This document shows positions 1 through 6,977 of a stretch of 14,132 nt of DNA, one piece after another (positions within the stretch are counted from its first letter, which is position 1; every line of letters begins with the position of its first letter). Location: NCBI GenBank assembly GCA_937998045.1, contig CALKVG010000383.1, positions 1-14,132 on the forward strand, given 5' to 3'. Below the pieces are notes generated by a model. That model was not told the DNA's origin. It ran no database searches and worked only from the letters and a program-made list of their open reading frames with translations. The stretch is from an uncultured Myxococcales bacterium (GTDB lineage: Bacteria > Myxococcota_A > Polyangia > Polyangiales > Polyangiaceae). The position numbers were made by a program, and so were the translations under genes.

Positions 1-47
1 GAGATTTCTGCCTGTCTCGTGGGCTCGGAGATGTGTATAAGAGACAG
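1..47 (+). other. Illumina Nextera adapter remnant (non-genomic)
   Basis: Bases 1-5 (GAGAT) match the 3' end of the P7 primer, bases 6-13 (TTCTGCCT) match the Nextera i7 index known as N703, bases 14-28 match the Nextera read-2 adapter core, and bases 29-47 are the 19-bp Tn5 mosaic end (AGATGTGTATAAGAGACAG). The pieces are contiguous and in library order, so this is untrimmed sequencing adapter at a contig end rather than a transposon in the genome. Genomic sequence starts at base 48. The adapter adds false N-termini to open frames that cross it; peptides such as MYKRQ and MCIRDS come from the mosaic end. The adapter match is recalled from the published oligo sequences. Confidence 0.97.
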
Positions 48-281
48 CCCTTCTACCGCATCGTCGTCACCGATCAGCGCAGCCCGCGTGGCGGGCGTTT
101 CCTGGAGAACATCGGTACGTACGATCCCACGCGCGAGCCGGTTCATTTCGCGCTCGACCAGGATCGCTTTGCGTACTGGACCGGGCAGGGGGCTCAGCCC
201 TCCGCCACCGTCGATCGCCTGGTCAAGCGCCAGTCGCGCACCGCCGCCGCTGCGGCGCCTGGCCCCGCCGGGGCGCCGTGA
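48..281 (+). CDS. rpsP: 30S ribosomal protein S16, 5'-truncated by contig end
   Basis: Small basic protein of the 30S subunit that binds 16S rRNA during early assembly. The first genomic codon already falls in the conserved S16 block (PFYRIVVTDQRSPRGGRFLE), followed by NIGTYDP and the typical DRFAYWTGQGAQPSATVDRLV stretch. The usual opening (about a dozen residues, consensus MVKIRLxRxGxKxR) is missing because the contig ends in adapter. The reading frame stays open upstream through the adapter, but that part is artificial. The C-terminus ends in a low-complexity Ala/Pro/Gly tail after the conserved domain, common in high-GC lineages. The stop overlaps the GTG start of the KH-domain gene (GTGA), so the two are probably translationally coupled. 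Identity is certain; only the N-terminus is missing. Confidence 0.96.
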   Translation, partial: PFYRIVVTDQRSPRGGRFLENIGTYDPTREPVHFALDQDRFAYWTGQGAQPSATVDRLVKRQSRTAAAAAPGPAGAP

Positions 282-541
282 ACGTGCAAGCCCCGGACGC
301 TTCCATGCCGCTCAAGGAGCTGATCCACGCAATCGCCGTGGAGCTCGTCGACCACCCCGATGAGGTGGAGGTCACCGAGGTCGGCGGGGAGCACAACAGC
401 GTGATCGAGCTCCGCGTGGCCAAGGACGACATCGGAAAGGTGATCGGTAAGGAGGGGCGCACCGCGCAGTCGATGCGGACCATCCTCACCGCCGTATCGA
501 CGAAGCTCGGCCGCAGGGCACACCTCGACATCATCGACTGA
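278..541 (+). CDS. khpA: KH-domain RNA-binding protein KhpA (YlqC family)
   Basis: Small RNA-binding protein, 87 aa from GTG or 78 aa from the internal ATG at 305. It has one type II KH domain with the GxxG loop visible as VIGKEGRT, preceded by the family signature LVDHPDEVEVTEV and followed by SMRTILTAVSTKLGRR. In Gram-positive bacteria KhpA pairs with KhpB and affects cell division and sRNA/mRNA binding; its role in this lineage is less defined. Position between rpsP and rimM is the standard location. The GTG at 278 overlaps the rpsP stop, which favours coupling, but related proteins usually begin near the MPLKELI segment, so the ATG at 305 is a real alternative. Neither start has a strong Shine-Dalgarno sequence. 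Confidence 0.93.
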   Translation: MNVQAPDASMPLKELIHAIAVELVDHPDEVEVTEVGGEHNSVIELRVAKDDIGKVIGKEGRTAQSMRTILTAVSTKLGRRAHLDIID

Positions 542-543
542 CG

Positions 544-1080
544 ATGCTGGCGCCCGACGCGTGGGTGCCGCTGGCAGAGGTGGCGCGCCCGCACGGCGTG
601 CGGGGTGAGGTCCGGCTGCGTCCGTTCAACCGCGACAGCGACTTGCTCCTCGAGCTGGACGAGGTCCTCGTGCGTTTCGCCGAGGGCGACGAGCAAGAGG
701 TGAGCGTGGACGGTGCGCGCAGAGCGAACGAAGCGATCCTCCTCAAGCTGCATTCGGTGGATGACCGCGATCGCGCGGCCGAGCTGCGGGGCGCGCTCGT
801 ATGCGCCCGACGGGGCGACTTCCCGCCGCTCGAGCCGGGCGAATTCTACGCGTGCGACATCGAGGGAGCCCGAGTCGTCGTCGGCGAGGGGCCGGAGGAG
901 CGCGAGGTGGGGCGAGTCACGGAGCTTCGCAGCTATCCGACGGTCGACGTTCTCGTGGTTGCCGCTGCCGACGGCGGGCGCGCGTGGGAGGTGCCGCTGG
1001 TGGAGGCGGTGATTCGCCGGGTGGACGTGTCGGGCGGTTTCGTCGTGCTGACGGCGCTCGATGGCCTAGATAGAGCGTGA
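544..1080 (+). CDS. rimM: 16S rRNA processing protein RimM
   Basis: Ribosome maturation factor for the 30S head; it binds ribosomal protein S19 and is needed for late 16S processing. The 178-aa length is normal. The N-terminal RimM barrel is seen in WVPLAEVARPHGVRGEVRLRP (residues 7-27), and the C-terminal PRC-barrel in EFYACDIEGARVV, the GRVTELRSYPTVDVLVV block and VPLVEAVIRRVD near the end. The ATG lies two bases after the khpA stop and has no clear ribosome-binding site of its own, so translation probably depends on the upstream gene. The order rpsP-khpA-rimM-trmD supports the call. Confidence 0.96.
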   Translation: MLAPDAWVPLAEVARPHGVRGEVRLRPFNRDSDLLLELDEVLVRFAEGDEQEVSVDGARRANEAILLKLHSVDDRDRAAELRGALVCARRGDFPPLEPGEFYACDIEGARVVVGEGPEEREVGRVTELRSYPTVDVLVVAAADGGRAWEVPLVEAVIRRVDVSGGFVVLTALDGLDRA

Positions 1081-1089
1081 GGCCCCGCC

Positions 1090-1827
1090 GTGCGCGTCGA
1101 CGTCGTCACGTTGTTCCCCGAGATGTTCGCCGGATTTTTGGCCACGAGCTTCGTGGGGCGGGCCCTGAACGGGGGGCAGCTCGCGGTCCGCTTTCGCAGC
1201 CCGCGCGAATTCGGGCTTGGCAAGCACAAGAGCGTCGACGATACGCCGTACGGCGGCGGCAGCGGGATGGTGATGCGCGTGGACGTCCTCGTCGCGACGA
1301 TGGAGTCTATGGACGCGGACGCTCCGGATGGCGTGCTCGCCCGGCGTGTTCTCTTGACGCCGCAGGGTCGAGCGCTCAATCAGCGCGGAATCCACGCGCT
1401 CGCCGCGCTCCCGGCCCTGATGCTCGTCTGCGGGCGCTACGAGGGGTTCGACGAGCGCGTCCGTGCCCACGTGCACGAGGAGGTCTCTCTCGGCGACTTC
1501 GTCCTCACCGGCGGCGAGGTGCCCGCCATGGCGGTGATTGACGCGTGCGCCCGCCTTCTCCCCGGCGTCCTCGGCAACGAGGCGTCGACCATCGACGAGT
1601 CGCACAGCCCCGACGCGGGCGGGTTGCTCGAGTATCCGCACTACACGCGCCCTGCCGAATTTCGCGGCGCGAGTGTCCCGGAGGTCCTCGCCGGAGGAAA
1701 TCACGCGCAGATCGCCGCCTGGCGCTGGCAGCAGGCCGTCGCCCGGACGCAGGCGCGACGCCCTGACCTCTGGGAGCGCTTCGAGCGCGCAGAGAAGGAG
1801 CGCGACCCCACCGGAGGCCGCCGTTGA
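1090..1827 (+). CDS. trmD: tRNA (guanine-37-N1)-methyltransferase TrmD
   Basis: SPOUT-class methyltransferase that puts the N1 methyl on G37 of tRNAs reading CNN codons, using S-adenosylmethionine, to prevent +1 frameshifting. It is 245 aa, normal length. Knot and SAM-binding segments are clear: LTPQGR (89-94), CGRYEGFDERV (114-124) and GDFVLTGGEVP (135-145). The C-terminal tRNA-binding part shows the DESHS loop near 169-173 and LLEYPHYTRP; the acidic catalytic position falls at D169 or E170 depending on alignment. The GTG start is supported by GAGG at 1079-1082, seven bases upstream and overlapping the rimM stop. The 3' end overlaps the next gene. Confidence 0.98.
   Translation: MRVDVVTLFPEMFAGFLATSFVGRALNGGQLAVRFRSPREFGLGKHKSVDDTPYGGGSGMVMRVDVLVATMESMDADAPDGVLARRVLLTPQGRALNQRGIHALAALPALMLVCGRYEGFDERVRAHVHEEVSLGDFVLTGGEVPAMAVIDACARLLPGVLGNEASTIDESHSPDAGGLLEYPHYTRPAEFRGASVPEVLAGGNHAQIAAWRWQQAVARTQARRPDLWERFERAEKERDPTGGRR
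1813..1817 (+). promoter_or_regulatory. Ribosome-binding site deciding a TTG start
   Basis: GGAGG lies inside the last codons of trmD, six bases before the TTG at 1824. This good Shine-Dalgarno match is the main reason to accept the TTG, which overlaps the trmD stop as TTGA, as the real start of the next gene. Confidence 0.7.
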
Positions 1828-2381
1828 GGAGAGTCGCCATCGCGCTCGTTCACCATCCCGTCCTCGACCGGCAGGGCGCGGTCGTCACGACCGCGGTGAC
1901 CAACCTGGACGTGCACGACCTTGCGCGCAGCGCGCGGACGTACGGCTGCAGCGACTACTTCGTGGCGCATCCCATCGCCGCACAGCGTGAGCTCGTCGAG
2001 CGCATCCGCAGTCACTGGACGGAGGGCTCGAGCGGCCGGAGGATACCGGACCGGCGCGAGGCGCTCCGGGTGTTGCGCGTCGTCGATTCGCTCGATGCGG
2101 CCATCGAGGCGCTGGGCGGTCGGCAGGAGGTCGAGGTGTGGGTCACCGCGGCGAGGCGCCTGGGAGAACCCCTTGGCTTCGAGGCTGCACGCGAGCGCCT
2201 CCATGGGGAGGGTGGCCCCGTACTGGTCGTGTTCGGTACGGGTTGGGGTCTTGCGCCGAGCGTCATCGACGCCGCGAATGCGCTCCTGGCTCCGATCCGG
2301 TCGTCCCGAGGCGACTACAATCACCTCAGCGTGCGGGCGGCGTGTGCGATCGCGCTGGATCGGCTGCTCGGGGAACACTGA
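1824..2381 (+). CDS. TrmD-associated SAM-dependent RNA methyltransferase (PF09936 family)
   Basis: 185-aa protein resembling the SPOUT-like family represented by Thermotoga TM1570 (PF09936, RNA_Me_trans). Family landmarks recalled and visible here: an opening VAIALVHHPVLDR, then VVTTAVTNLDVHDLARSARTYG (about residues 20-41), a TAARR motif in the middle, the glycine-rich GTGWGLAPSVIDAAN (about 138-152) and the terminal RGDYNHLSVRAACAIALDRL. The fold is a trefoil-knot methyltransferase; the RNA target is not established for most members. The gene starts with TTG overlapping the trmD stop, so it is the last gene of the operon. In many bacteria rplS (L19) follows trmD; it is absent here. Family call is strong; substrate unknown. 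Confidence 0.9.
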   Translation: MRRVAIALVHHPVLDRQGAVVTTAVTNLDVHDLARSARTYGCSDYFVAHPIAAQRELVERIRSHWTEGSSGRRIPDRREALRVLRVVDSLDAAIEALGGRQEVEVWVTAARRLGEPLGFEAARERLHGEGGPVLVVFGTGWGLAPSVIDAANALLAPIRSSRGDYNHLSVRAACAIALDRLLGEH

Positions 2382-2392
2382 CCTACGTCTCC

Positions 2393-2416
2393 CCGCGCGG
2401 CCGATGCGTCGCGCGG
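2393..2416 (+). terminator. GC-rich hairpin after the rpsP-trmD operon (weak terminator candidate)
   Basis: CCGCGCG (2393-2399) pairs perfectly with CGCGCGG (2410-2416) around a 10-base loop, 11 bases after the last stop of the operon. There is no T-tract, so if it ends transcription it may need Rho or act only as a 3' stabiliser. Chance formation in GC-rich DNA is possible. Confidence 0.3.
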
Positions 2417-2444
2417 TCGAAAGTCGAGGTATTCTCCCGGCGCA

Positions 2445-3815
2445 ATGGCGCGTCCCTTCCACGTGCACCTCGTCGCGCCCTCGAACGAGGACTCGACCTA
2501 CATCAAGCCGCTTTGGGTCGCGACGCTGGCCGCGCACACGCCCGAGGACGTCGAGCTCACATTTCGTGACGACGGGCTTGATCCGATCGCGCTCCACGAG
2601 GAATACGACGCGCCCGACCTCGTGGGCATCAGCGTCAACTCGAAGACGGCCGCGCGCGCGTACGCGATCGCGGACGCCTACCGCGCACGCGGCAGCCGCG
2701 TCGTCCTCGGCGGCATTCACGTGACCGCGCTCCCGGAGGAGGCCCTGGAGCACGCCGACGCGGTCGTCTCCGGCGAGGCGGAGTGGCTTTGGCAAGACGT
2801 CGTCCGGGACGCCCGCGAGGAGAGGCTCGGGCGCACGCGTTCGCTTCTCCGGAGGTCCATTTACGAGCACGAGGAATGGAAGCCACTCGTGGGGTTGCCG
2901 TTGCCTCGCCGCGATCTCGCGAAGTCGGTGCGCTACGTACCCTTCGACGTCGTGCAGACGACCCGTGGGTGCCCCTTCCCGTGCGAGTTCTGCAGCGTCT
3001 CGACATACAACGGCACCAAGTTTCGCTTCCGGCCCGTTCCGGAGGTCATCGCCGAACTGGAGACGTGCGGTCCTCGCGTCCTCTTCGGCGACGACAACGT
3101 GATGATCCACACCAAGTACAGCCACGAGCTCTTCGAGGCGATGGTTCCGCTCGAGAAGCACTGGGTCGCGCAGGCGTCCCTCGCGGCGCTCCACCGGGTC
3201 GAGAACGTCGAGGTCATGGCGCGCGCCGGCTGCAAGGCACTCTTCATCGGCTTCGAGTCCGTCGACGACGAGGCGGTCCGCCAGGCCGGCAAGAAGCAGA
3301 ACAAGCCGCGCAAGTACACGGAGGTCGTGCGCTGTCTGGCCGACCACGGCATCGCCGTGTGGGGCAGCTTCATCTTCGGGCTCGACGACGACACGCCGGA
3401 CGCGTTCGAGCGCACCGTGGAGTTCTGCGTCGAATCCAAGCTCACGATGGCGCTCTTCGCGCTCTTGACTCCTTACCCGGGGACGGCGCTCTACAAGCGC
3501 CTCAAGGCGGAAGACCGCCTCACCAAAGACCGCTGGTGGCTCAGCGGGGATCACGACTCCGACGCCCCGTTCTACCGGCCGCTGCGGATGTCGCGCGACA
3601 CGCTGCGCGACGGCTGGGTTCGGGCCTGGCGCGCGATGTACTCGATGTCCTCCATCCGGCGCCGCTACGACTTCGGCGTGGGCCGCTCGTGGATCCAGAA
3701 CGTCGCCTACTGGCCCGTCAACCTGATGATGCGCGAGCTTGCCGAAAAGAAGATCGCCGGGGGCGACCGCGCCTGGCGAAAGCATCGCGCGCTCGATATG
3801 CCGTTCGGGTTGTAA
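2445..3815 (+). CDS. Cobalamin-binding-domain radical SAM enzyme
   Basis: 456-aa enzyme of the B12-binding radical SAM class. Residues about 1-125 form the B12-binding Rossmann-like domain, with GISVNSKTAARAYAIAD and the VVLGGIHVTALPEEA signature (87-101). I see no DxHxxG base-off histidine motif, as is common in the HpnP/HpnR-like branch. The radical SAM core follows, with the 4Fe-4S motif C176-x3-C180-x2-C183 in TTRGCPFPCEFCS, then FGDDNVM (214-220), FIGFESVDD (268-275) and GSFIFGLDDDTPDAFERT (307-324). The C-terminal part (about 350-456) is Arg/Trp/Tyr-rich like that of related enzymes. Such enzymes usually methylate unreactive carbon or phosphorus or rearrange skeletons; the substrate cannot be told. 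No Shine-Dalgarno precedes the ATG; a TATTCT nine bases upstream could mean a leaderless mRNA. It stands alone, convergent with the next gene. Confidence 0.93.
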   Translation: MARPFHVHLVAPSNEDSTYIKPLWVATLAAHTPEDVELTFRDDGLDPIALHEEYDAPDLVGISVNSKTAARAYAIADAYRARGSRVVLGGIHVTALPEEALEHADAVVSGEAEWLWQDVVRDAREERLGRTRSLLRRSIYEHEEWKPLVGLPLPRRDLAKSVRYVPFDVVQTTRGCPFPCEFCSVSTYNGTKFRFRPVPEVIAELETCGPRVLFGDDNVMIHTKYSHELFEAMVPLEKHWVAQASLAALHRVENVEVMARAGCKALFIGFESVDDEAVRQAGKKQNKPRKYTEVVRCLADHGIAVWGSFIFGLDDDTPDAFERTVEFCVESKLTMALFALLTPYPGTALYKRLKAEDRLTKDRWWLSGDHDSDAPFYRPLRMSRDTLRDGWVRAWRAMYSMSSIRRRYDFGVGRSWIQNVAYWPVNLMMRELAEKKIAGGDRAWRKHRALDMPFGL

Positions 3816-3826
3816 GGGCGGAGAGA

Positions 3827-4606
3827 TCATTGTCGCTGGTCCAGCAGCGCTTCCATCTCCGGCGTGTAACCGCGCGGGCCTCTCTCGACGAGCGGCGGCG
3901 TCACGTTCAGTCCACCGGCACGACCCGCGACGGCTTCGACGAGCGCCAGGCGCGCTGGAGACTGCGGCGTCGCGTGGACCAAGCGCAGCCGCTTCGCATG
4001 GAGCCCCTCGGCGGCGAGCGTCGCCAGCAGGAGCGCGAGCTCGGCGGCTGGATAGACGAAGCACACGCGGGCCTTTCGCCCGGCGAGCTGCCGCGCGGCC
4101 TCGACGAAAGTGGCGAGCCGCCCGCTGCGTGCGCGCGCCTGTGCCGGAGGGACTCGCCCGCGTCCGGGCGCGACGTACGGCGGGTTGCACACGACGAGCG
4201 CGGCCTGTCCGCGCCTCGACCGCGCCACGTCTCTCACGTCGCCCCGCACGACCTCGCCGCGATCGGTCCAGCCGTTCGCGTCGAGGTTCCGGCGGGCCAT
4301 CGCGGCAGGTTGCTCGTCGATCTCGACGAGCACGACACGGCGAGCGGCGCCGAGGCGCAACAGCGACAACCCGACCGCTCCGACGCCCGCTCCGAGGTCG
4401 AACGCGAGCGCGGCGGCCTTCGGGGGCGACTGAAGGTTGCCCGCCGAAGCCGCGAACCCGGCGAGGAGCAGCGCGTCGACGTTCGTACGGTATCCTGCGC
4501 CGCGAGGAGGCTGATACAGGACGACGCTGCCGCCGAAGAGCGCGTCCTGCGTTGCCTCCATCTCTGCGCCATCGCCGAGCGCCCCGCCGTTCATCAGGGT
4601 TGCCAT
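3827..4606 (-). CDS. TrmN6/YfiC-like N6-adenine methyltransferase
   Basis: 259-aa class I SAM methyltransferase. The N-terminal block (LFGGSVVLYQPPRGAGYRTNVDALLLAGF, residues 23-51) is the opening of the tRNA1(Val) A37 N6-methyltransferase family. Motif I is DLGAGVGAVGL (70-80), the acidic strand end is VLVEID, and the amino-methylating catalytic motif is NPPY (141-144), pointing to N6-adenine or glutamine/guanine N-methylation. I favour tRNA A37 methylation from the N-terminal block, but the exact target is inferred. Start chosen at 4606 with GAGG eight bases upstream; in-frame ATGs at 4594 and 4561 are alternatives. The gene is convergent with the radical SAM gene (11 bases between stops) and divergent from queG. 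Confidence 0.86.
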   Translation of the reverse strand: MATLMNGGALGDGAEMEATQDALFGGSVVLYQPPRGAGYRTNVDALLLAGFAASAGNLQSPPKAAALAFDLGAGVGAVGLSLLRLGAARRVVLVEIDEQPAAMARRNLDANGWTDRGEVVRGDVRDVARSRRGQAALVVCNPPYVAPGRGRVPPAQARARSGRLATFVEAARQLAGRKARVCFVYPAAELALLLATLAAEGLHAKRLRLVHATPQSPARLALVEAVAGRAGGLNVTPPLVERGPRGYTPEMEALLDQRQ

Positions 4607-4657
4607 GGCCGCCGCCTCACAACACGCTGACCATACTCGAAAGCTCGCTACGCCAAG

Positions 4658-5755
4658 ATGTCGTCTCGCGTCTCATTTTCCGATCAGGTCCGCCGCGAAG
4701 CGGTGCGGCTCGGCTTCGACGCCGTGGGCATCGCGCGCGCGGACGTGAAACTGGATCGAGACTTCGCCGCGTACGAATCGTTCGTGCGCGACGGAATGCA
4801 GGGCGAGATGAACTGGCTCGGCCGGGAGGAGACGCGTCCCGTGCGCGAACGGCTCGACGGCGAGGGGATCTTGCCCGGCGCCAGGAGCGTCGTGTGCGTC
4901 GCGCGGCGCTATGGCCCCGGCGATCGTCTGCCTGCCACGCGTGAGGGCACGGTCGAGCGGGGCCTGGCGCTCTACGCTCGCGGCCGCGACTACCACGGCT
5001 TCCTTCGCCGGAGACTCAGGCGCCTGGCCAAGTTCGTTCGGTCGCTCGGGGAGCCGCCGGTCCTGGCGCGTCCCTTGTGCGACGAGGAGCCCGTGCTCGA
5101 GCGCGCGTGGGCGGCGCGCGCGGGGCTCGGCTTCATCGGGAAGAATGGGATGCTCATCGTTCCGGGCATCGGCTCGATGGTGCTCCTCGGCGAGGTCGTC
5201 ACGAACCTCGAGCTCGAGCCGGGTCAGCCGATCGAAGAGCGCTGCGGCTCCTGCACGCGGTGTCTGGACGCGTGCCCGACGTCGGCTTTCGTTGCACCCT
5301 TCGTCCTCGACCCGCGCAAGTGCGTCTCGTATCTGACGATCGAGCGCCGGAGCGCCGTGCCGCTCGAGCTGCGGGAGGGCGTGTCGGACCACCTCTTCGG
5401 CTGCGACGACTGCCAGACCACGTGTCCTTTCAACGCCGGCGCCGGCGCCCGGGCGCCGCTCGACGGCGGTGACGGCGCGCCGTTCGCATCCCTCGAGCGC
5501 TGGTCGCGCGTCCGCCTCGAGGACTGCCTCGCCCTCGACGACGTCGCCTGGCACGACCTGACCGAGGGTTCGCCGCTAAGGCGGGCGGGCAGGAGCGGCC
5601 TCGCCCGCAACGCGGCCATCGTCCTCGGCAACCGCGGCGACCGGAGAGCCCTGCGGGCTCTGGAGGCCGCCGCGCGCGAGCACGACGACCCCATGGTGCG
5701 CGAGGCCGCTGCGTGGGCGTTCGAACGAATCGAGCGCGCTACGCGTTCTGCGTGA
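4658..5755 (+). CDS. queG: Epoxyqueuosine reductase QueG
   Basis: Final enzyme of queuosine synthesis: reduces epoxyqueuosine to queuosine at position 34 of tRNA, with cobalamin and two 4Fe-4S clusters. 365 aa, normal length. YARGRDYH (106-113) and CDEEPVLERAWAARAGLGFIG (141-161) are family blocks; D142 lies where the proposed catalytic Asp sits. Ferredoxin-like cysteines are C196-x2-C199-x2-C202-x3-C206 (CGSCTRCLDACPTSAF) and C222 with C249-x2-C252-x3-C256 (CDDCQTTCPFN). The C-terminus (about 310-365) holds HEAT-like helices (ALRALEAAAREHDDPMVREAAAWAFE). Only 51 bases separate it from the divergent methyltransferase gene, so a shared promoter region is likely; CATACT at 4632-4637 is a weak -10 candidate. 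No other queuosine genes are in view. It depends on B12, like the nearby radical SAM enzyme. Confidence 0.97.
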   Translation: MSSRVSFSDQVRREAVRLGFDAVGIARADVKLDRDFAAYESFVRDGMQGEMNWLGREETRPVRERLDGEGILPGARSVVCVARRYGPGDRLPATREGTVERGLALYARGRDYHGFLRRRLRRLAKFVRSLGEPPVLARPLCDEEPVLERAWAARAGLGFIGKNGMLIVPGIGSMVLLGEVVTNLELEPGQPIEERCGSCTRCLDACPTSAFVAPFVLDPRKCVSYLTIERRSAVPLELREGVSDHLFGCDDCQTTCPFNAGAGARAPLDGGDGAPFASLERWSRVRLEDCLALDDVAWHDLTEGSPLRRAGRSGLARNAAIVLGNRGDRRALRALEAAAREHDDPMVREAAAWAFERIERATRSA

Positions 5756-5765
5756 TGGCGCGCGC

Positions 5766-6977
5766 CTACTCCGCGTGGGCGGTGCCGTTCGCGGCGACTA
5801 GGCGCTCGCGCTGCTCCTTCTCGGGGGCGCGCACGCCGCCGAGCGAAGAGTAGCCGACGAAGACTTTGCGGTCGAACGCGTCGAGGTTCTTGTGCGCGAC
5901 GACCTGGAAGCAGGCGGCGTTGCCCTGCGCCCCGATGCGCCACGACCACGCGAGGAAGAGGTGCCAGAGGCGATACCAGCGCTCTCCGTAGGCCTTGAGA
6001 ATCGCCGGGCGGTTCTTTCGCCAGTTGTCGTGCCACCGCTTGATCGTGAGCGCATAGTGAATGCTCACGTTCTCCGCGGACTGGACGTCAAAGCCAGCCT
6101 TCTCCATCGCCTTCACCATGTCGCTCAAGGGGAGCGAGGCGTCGGCGCCGGGGAAGATGTACTCGTTCATGAACAGGCCCCAGATCATGTCCTCCGGGCG
6201 CAGACCGAGCGGCGCGACTCCCTGGCCGCCGCCGCGGCGAAGGCCGCAGAACTGGAGGAGGAACATGCCGTCGTCCTTCAGAAGCTCGCGTACCTGCGCG
6301 AAGTACTTCGGCAGGTTCTTGATCCCGACGTGCTCGACCATCTCGAGGCTGACGATGCGGTCGAACTTCCGCTGCGGGATGTCGCGGTAGTCCAGGCATT
6401 CGACGCGCGCCCGCTCAGCGAGGCCCGCCTTCGAGATGCGCGCGTTGCCGAACTCCGTCTGATTCTTGCTGATCGTAATCCCGGTCGTTCGGGCGCCGTA
6501 GTTCCTCGCGGCGTGCAGCGCGAGGGTGCCCCACCCGCAGCCGATGTCGAGCATCTCGTCGTCGGGACGGACCATGAGCTTTCGGCATACGAGGTCGAGC
6601 TTGTTGTCCTGCGCTTGCTCGAGCGACTCCTGCTCGTCCCGGAAGAACGCCGCCGTGTAGACCATGCGCTCGCCGAGGAAAGCCTCGAAGAAGTCGTCGC
6701 CGCGGTCGTAGTGCTCGCGCACCTGACGCTCGTCCTGCTTCCGCGAGTGGATGGCCACGTCGGGAATGAGGCGCGAGAAGAGGAACTCGATGTGGTGCTT
6801 CGTGAGGGTGTAGTTCACGAACTGGTCGCGTGCGTCGAGGAACGCATCCATGTCGGGGATATCGACCTGGCCGTTCAGGTATGCCTCGTAGAGCGTCGTC
6901 ATCGGGATCTTTTGCGTGGCGTAGCGGGCGGCGAGTTTGCGGTCGTTGTAAACGACCAGGTCGGTCAGCTGGGTCAC
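5766..6977 (-). CDS. Cyclopropane-fatty-acyl-phospholipid synthase family methyltransferase
   Basis: 403-aa SAM-dependent enzyme that should add a methylene or methyl group across a lipid double bond. Landmarks from the GTG start: HYDRGDDFFEAFLGERMVYT (89-108), motif I LDIGCGWGTLALHAA (143-157) with the Cys used for bicarbonate binding in E. coli Cfa, LDYRDIP (195-201), LEMVEHVGIKN (211-221), WGLFMNEYIFPGADASLPLSD (266-286), and HYALTIKRWHDNW (307-319). The N-terminal 80 residues are short and unlike the lipid-binding N-domain of E. coli Cfa. The overall block pattern resembles the eukaryotic branch (fungal sphingolipid C9-methyltransferases and related Cfa-like proteins), so a ceramide or unsaturated acyl chain substrate is possible. 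The frame is open up to 7094, but the GTG at 6977 has an AGAGGG ribosome site and begins where homology does. Convergent with queG, ten bases apart. Confidence 0.91.
   Translation of the reverse strand: MTQLTDLVVYNDRKLAARYATQKIPMTTLYEAYLNGQVDIPDMDAFLDARDQFVNYTLTKHHIEFLFSRLIPDVAIHSRKQDERQVREHYDRGDDFFEAFLGERMVYTAAFFRDEQESLEQAQDNKLDLVCRKLMVRPDDEMLDIGCGWGTLALHAARNYGARTTGITISKNQTEFGNARISKAGLAERARVECLDYRDIPQRKFDRIVSLEMVEHVGIKNLPKYFAQVRELLKDDGMFLLQFCGLRRGGGQGVAPLGLRPEDMIWGLFMNEYIFPGADASLPLSDMVKAMEKAGFDVQSAENVSIHYALTIKRWHDNWRKNRPAILKAYGERWYRLWHLFLAWSWRIGAQGNAACFQVVAHKNLDAFDRKVFVGYSSLGGVRAPEKEQRERLVAANGTAHAE

Noticed and set aside
33..47. In-frame start codon for rpsP inside the adapter
   Set aside because: The codon lies in the Tn5 mosaic end, so the peptide MYKRQ is artificial; the genuine rpsP start is missing from the contig.
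29..47. Tn5 mosaic end as a sign of a natural transposon
   Set aside because: It is joined to the Nextera adapter core, index and P7 tail, which is library structure rather than an insertion sequence.
1701..4190. Very long minus-strand open frame (829 codons) opposite trmD, the PF09936 gene and the radical SAM gene
   Set aside because: Antisense shadow caused by high GC content; Arg/Ala-rich, without family motifs, and it covers three well-recognised genes on the other strand.
2783..4630. 615-codon plus-strand frame across the radical SAM and TrmN6-like genes
   Set aside because: Out of frame with the radical SAM enzyme and antisense to the methyltransferase, both of which carry clear motifs.
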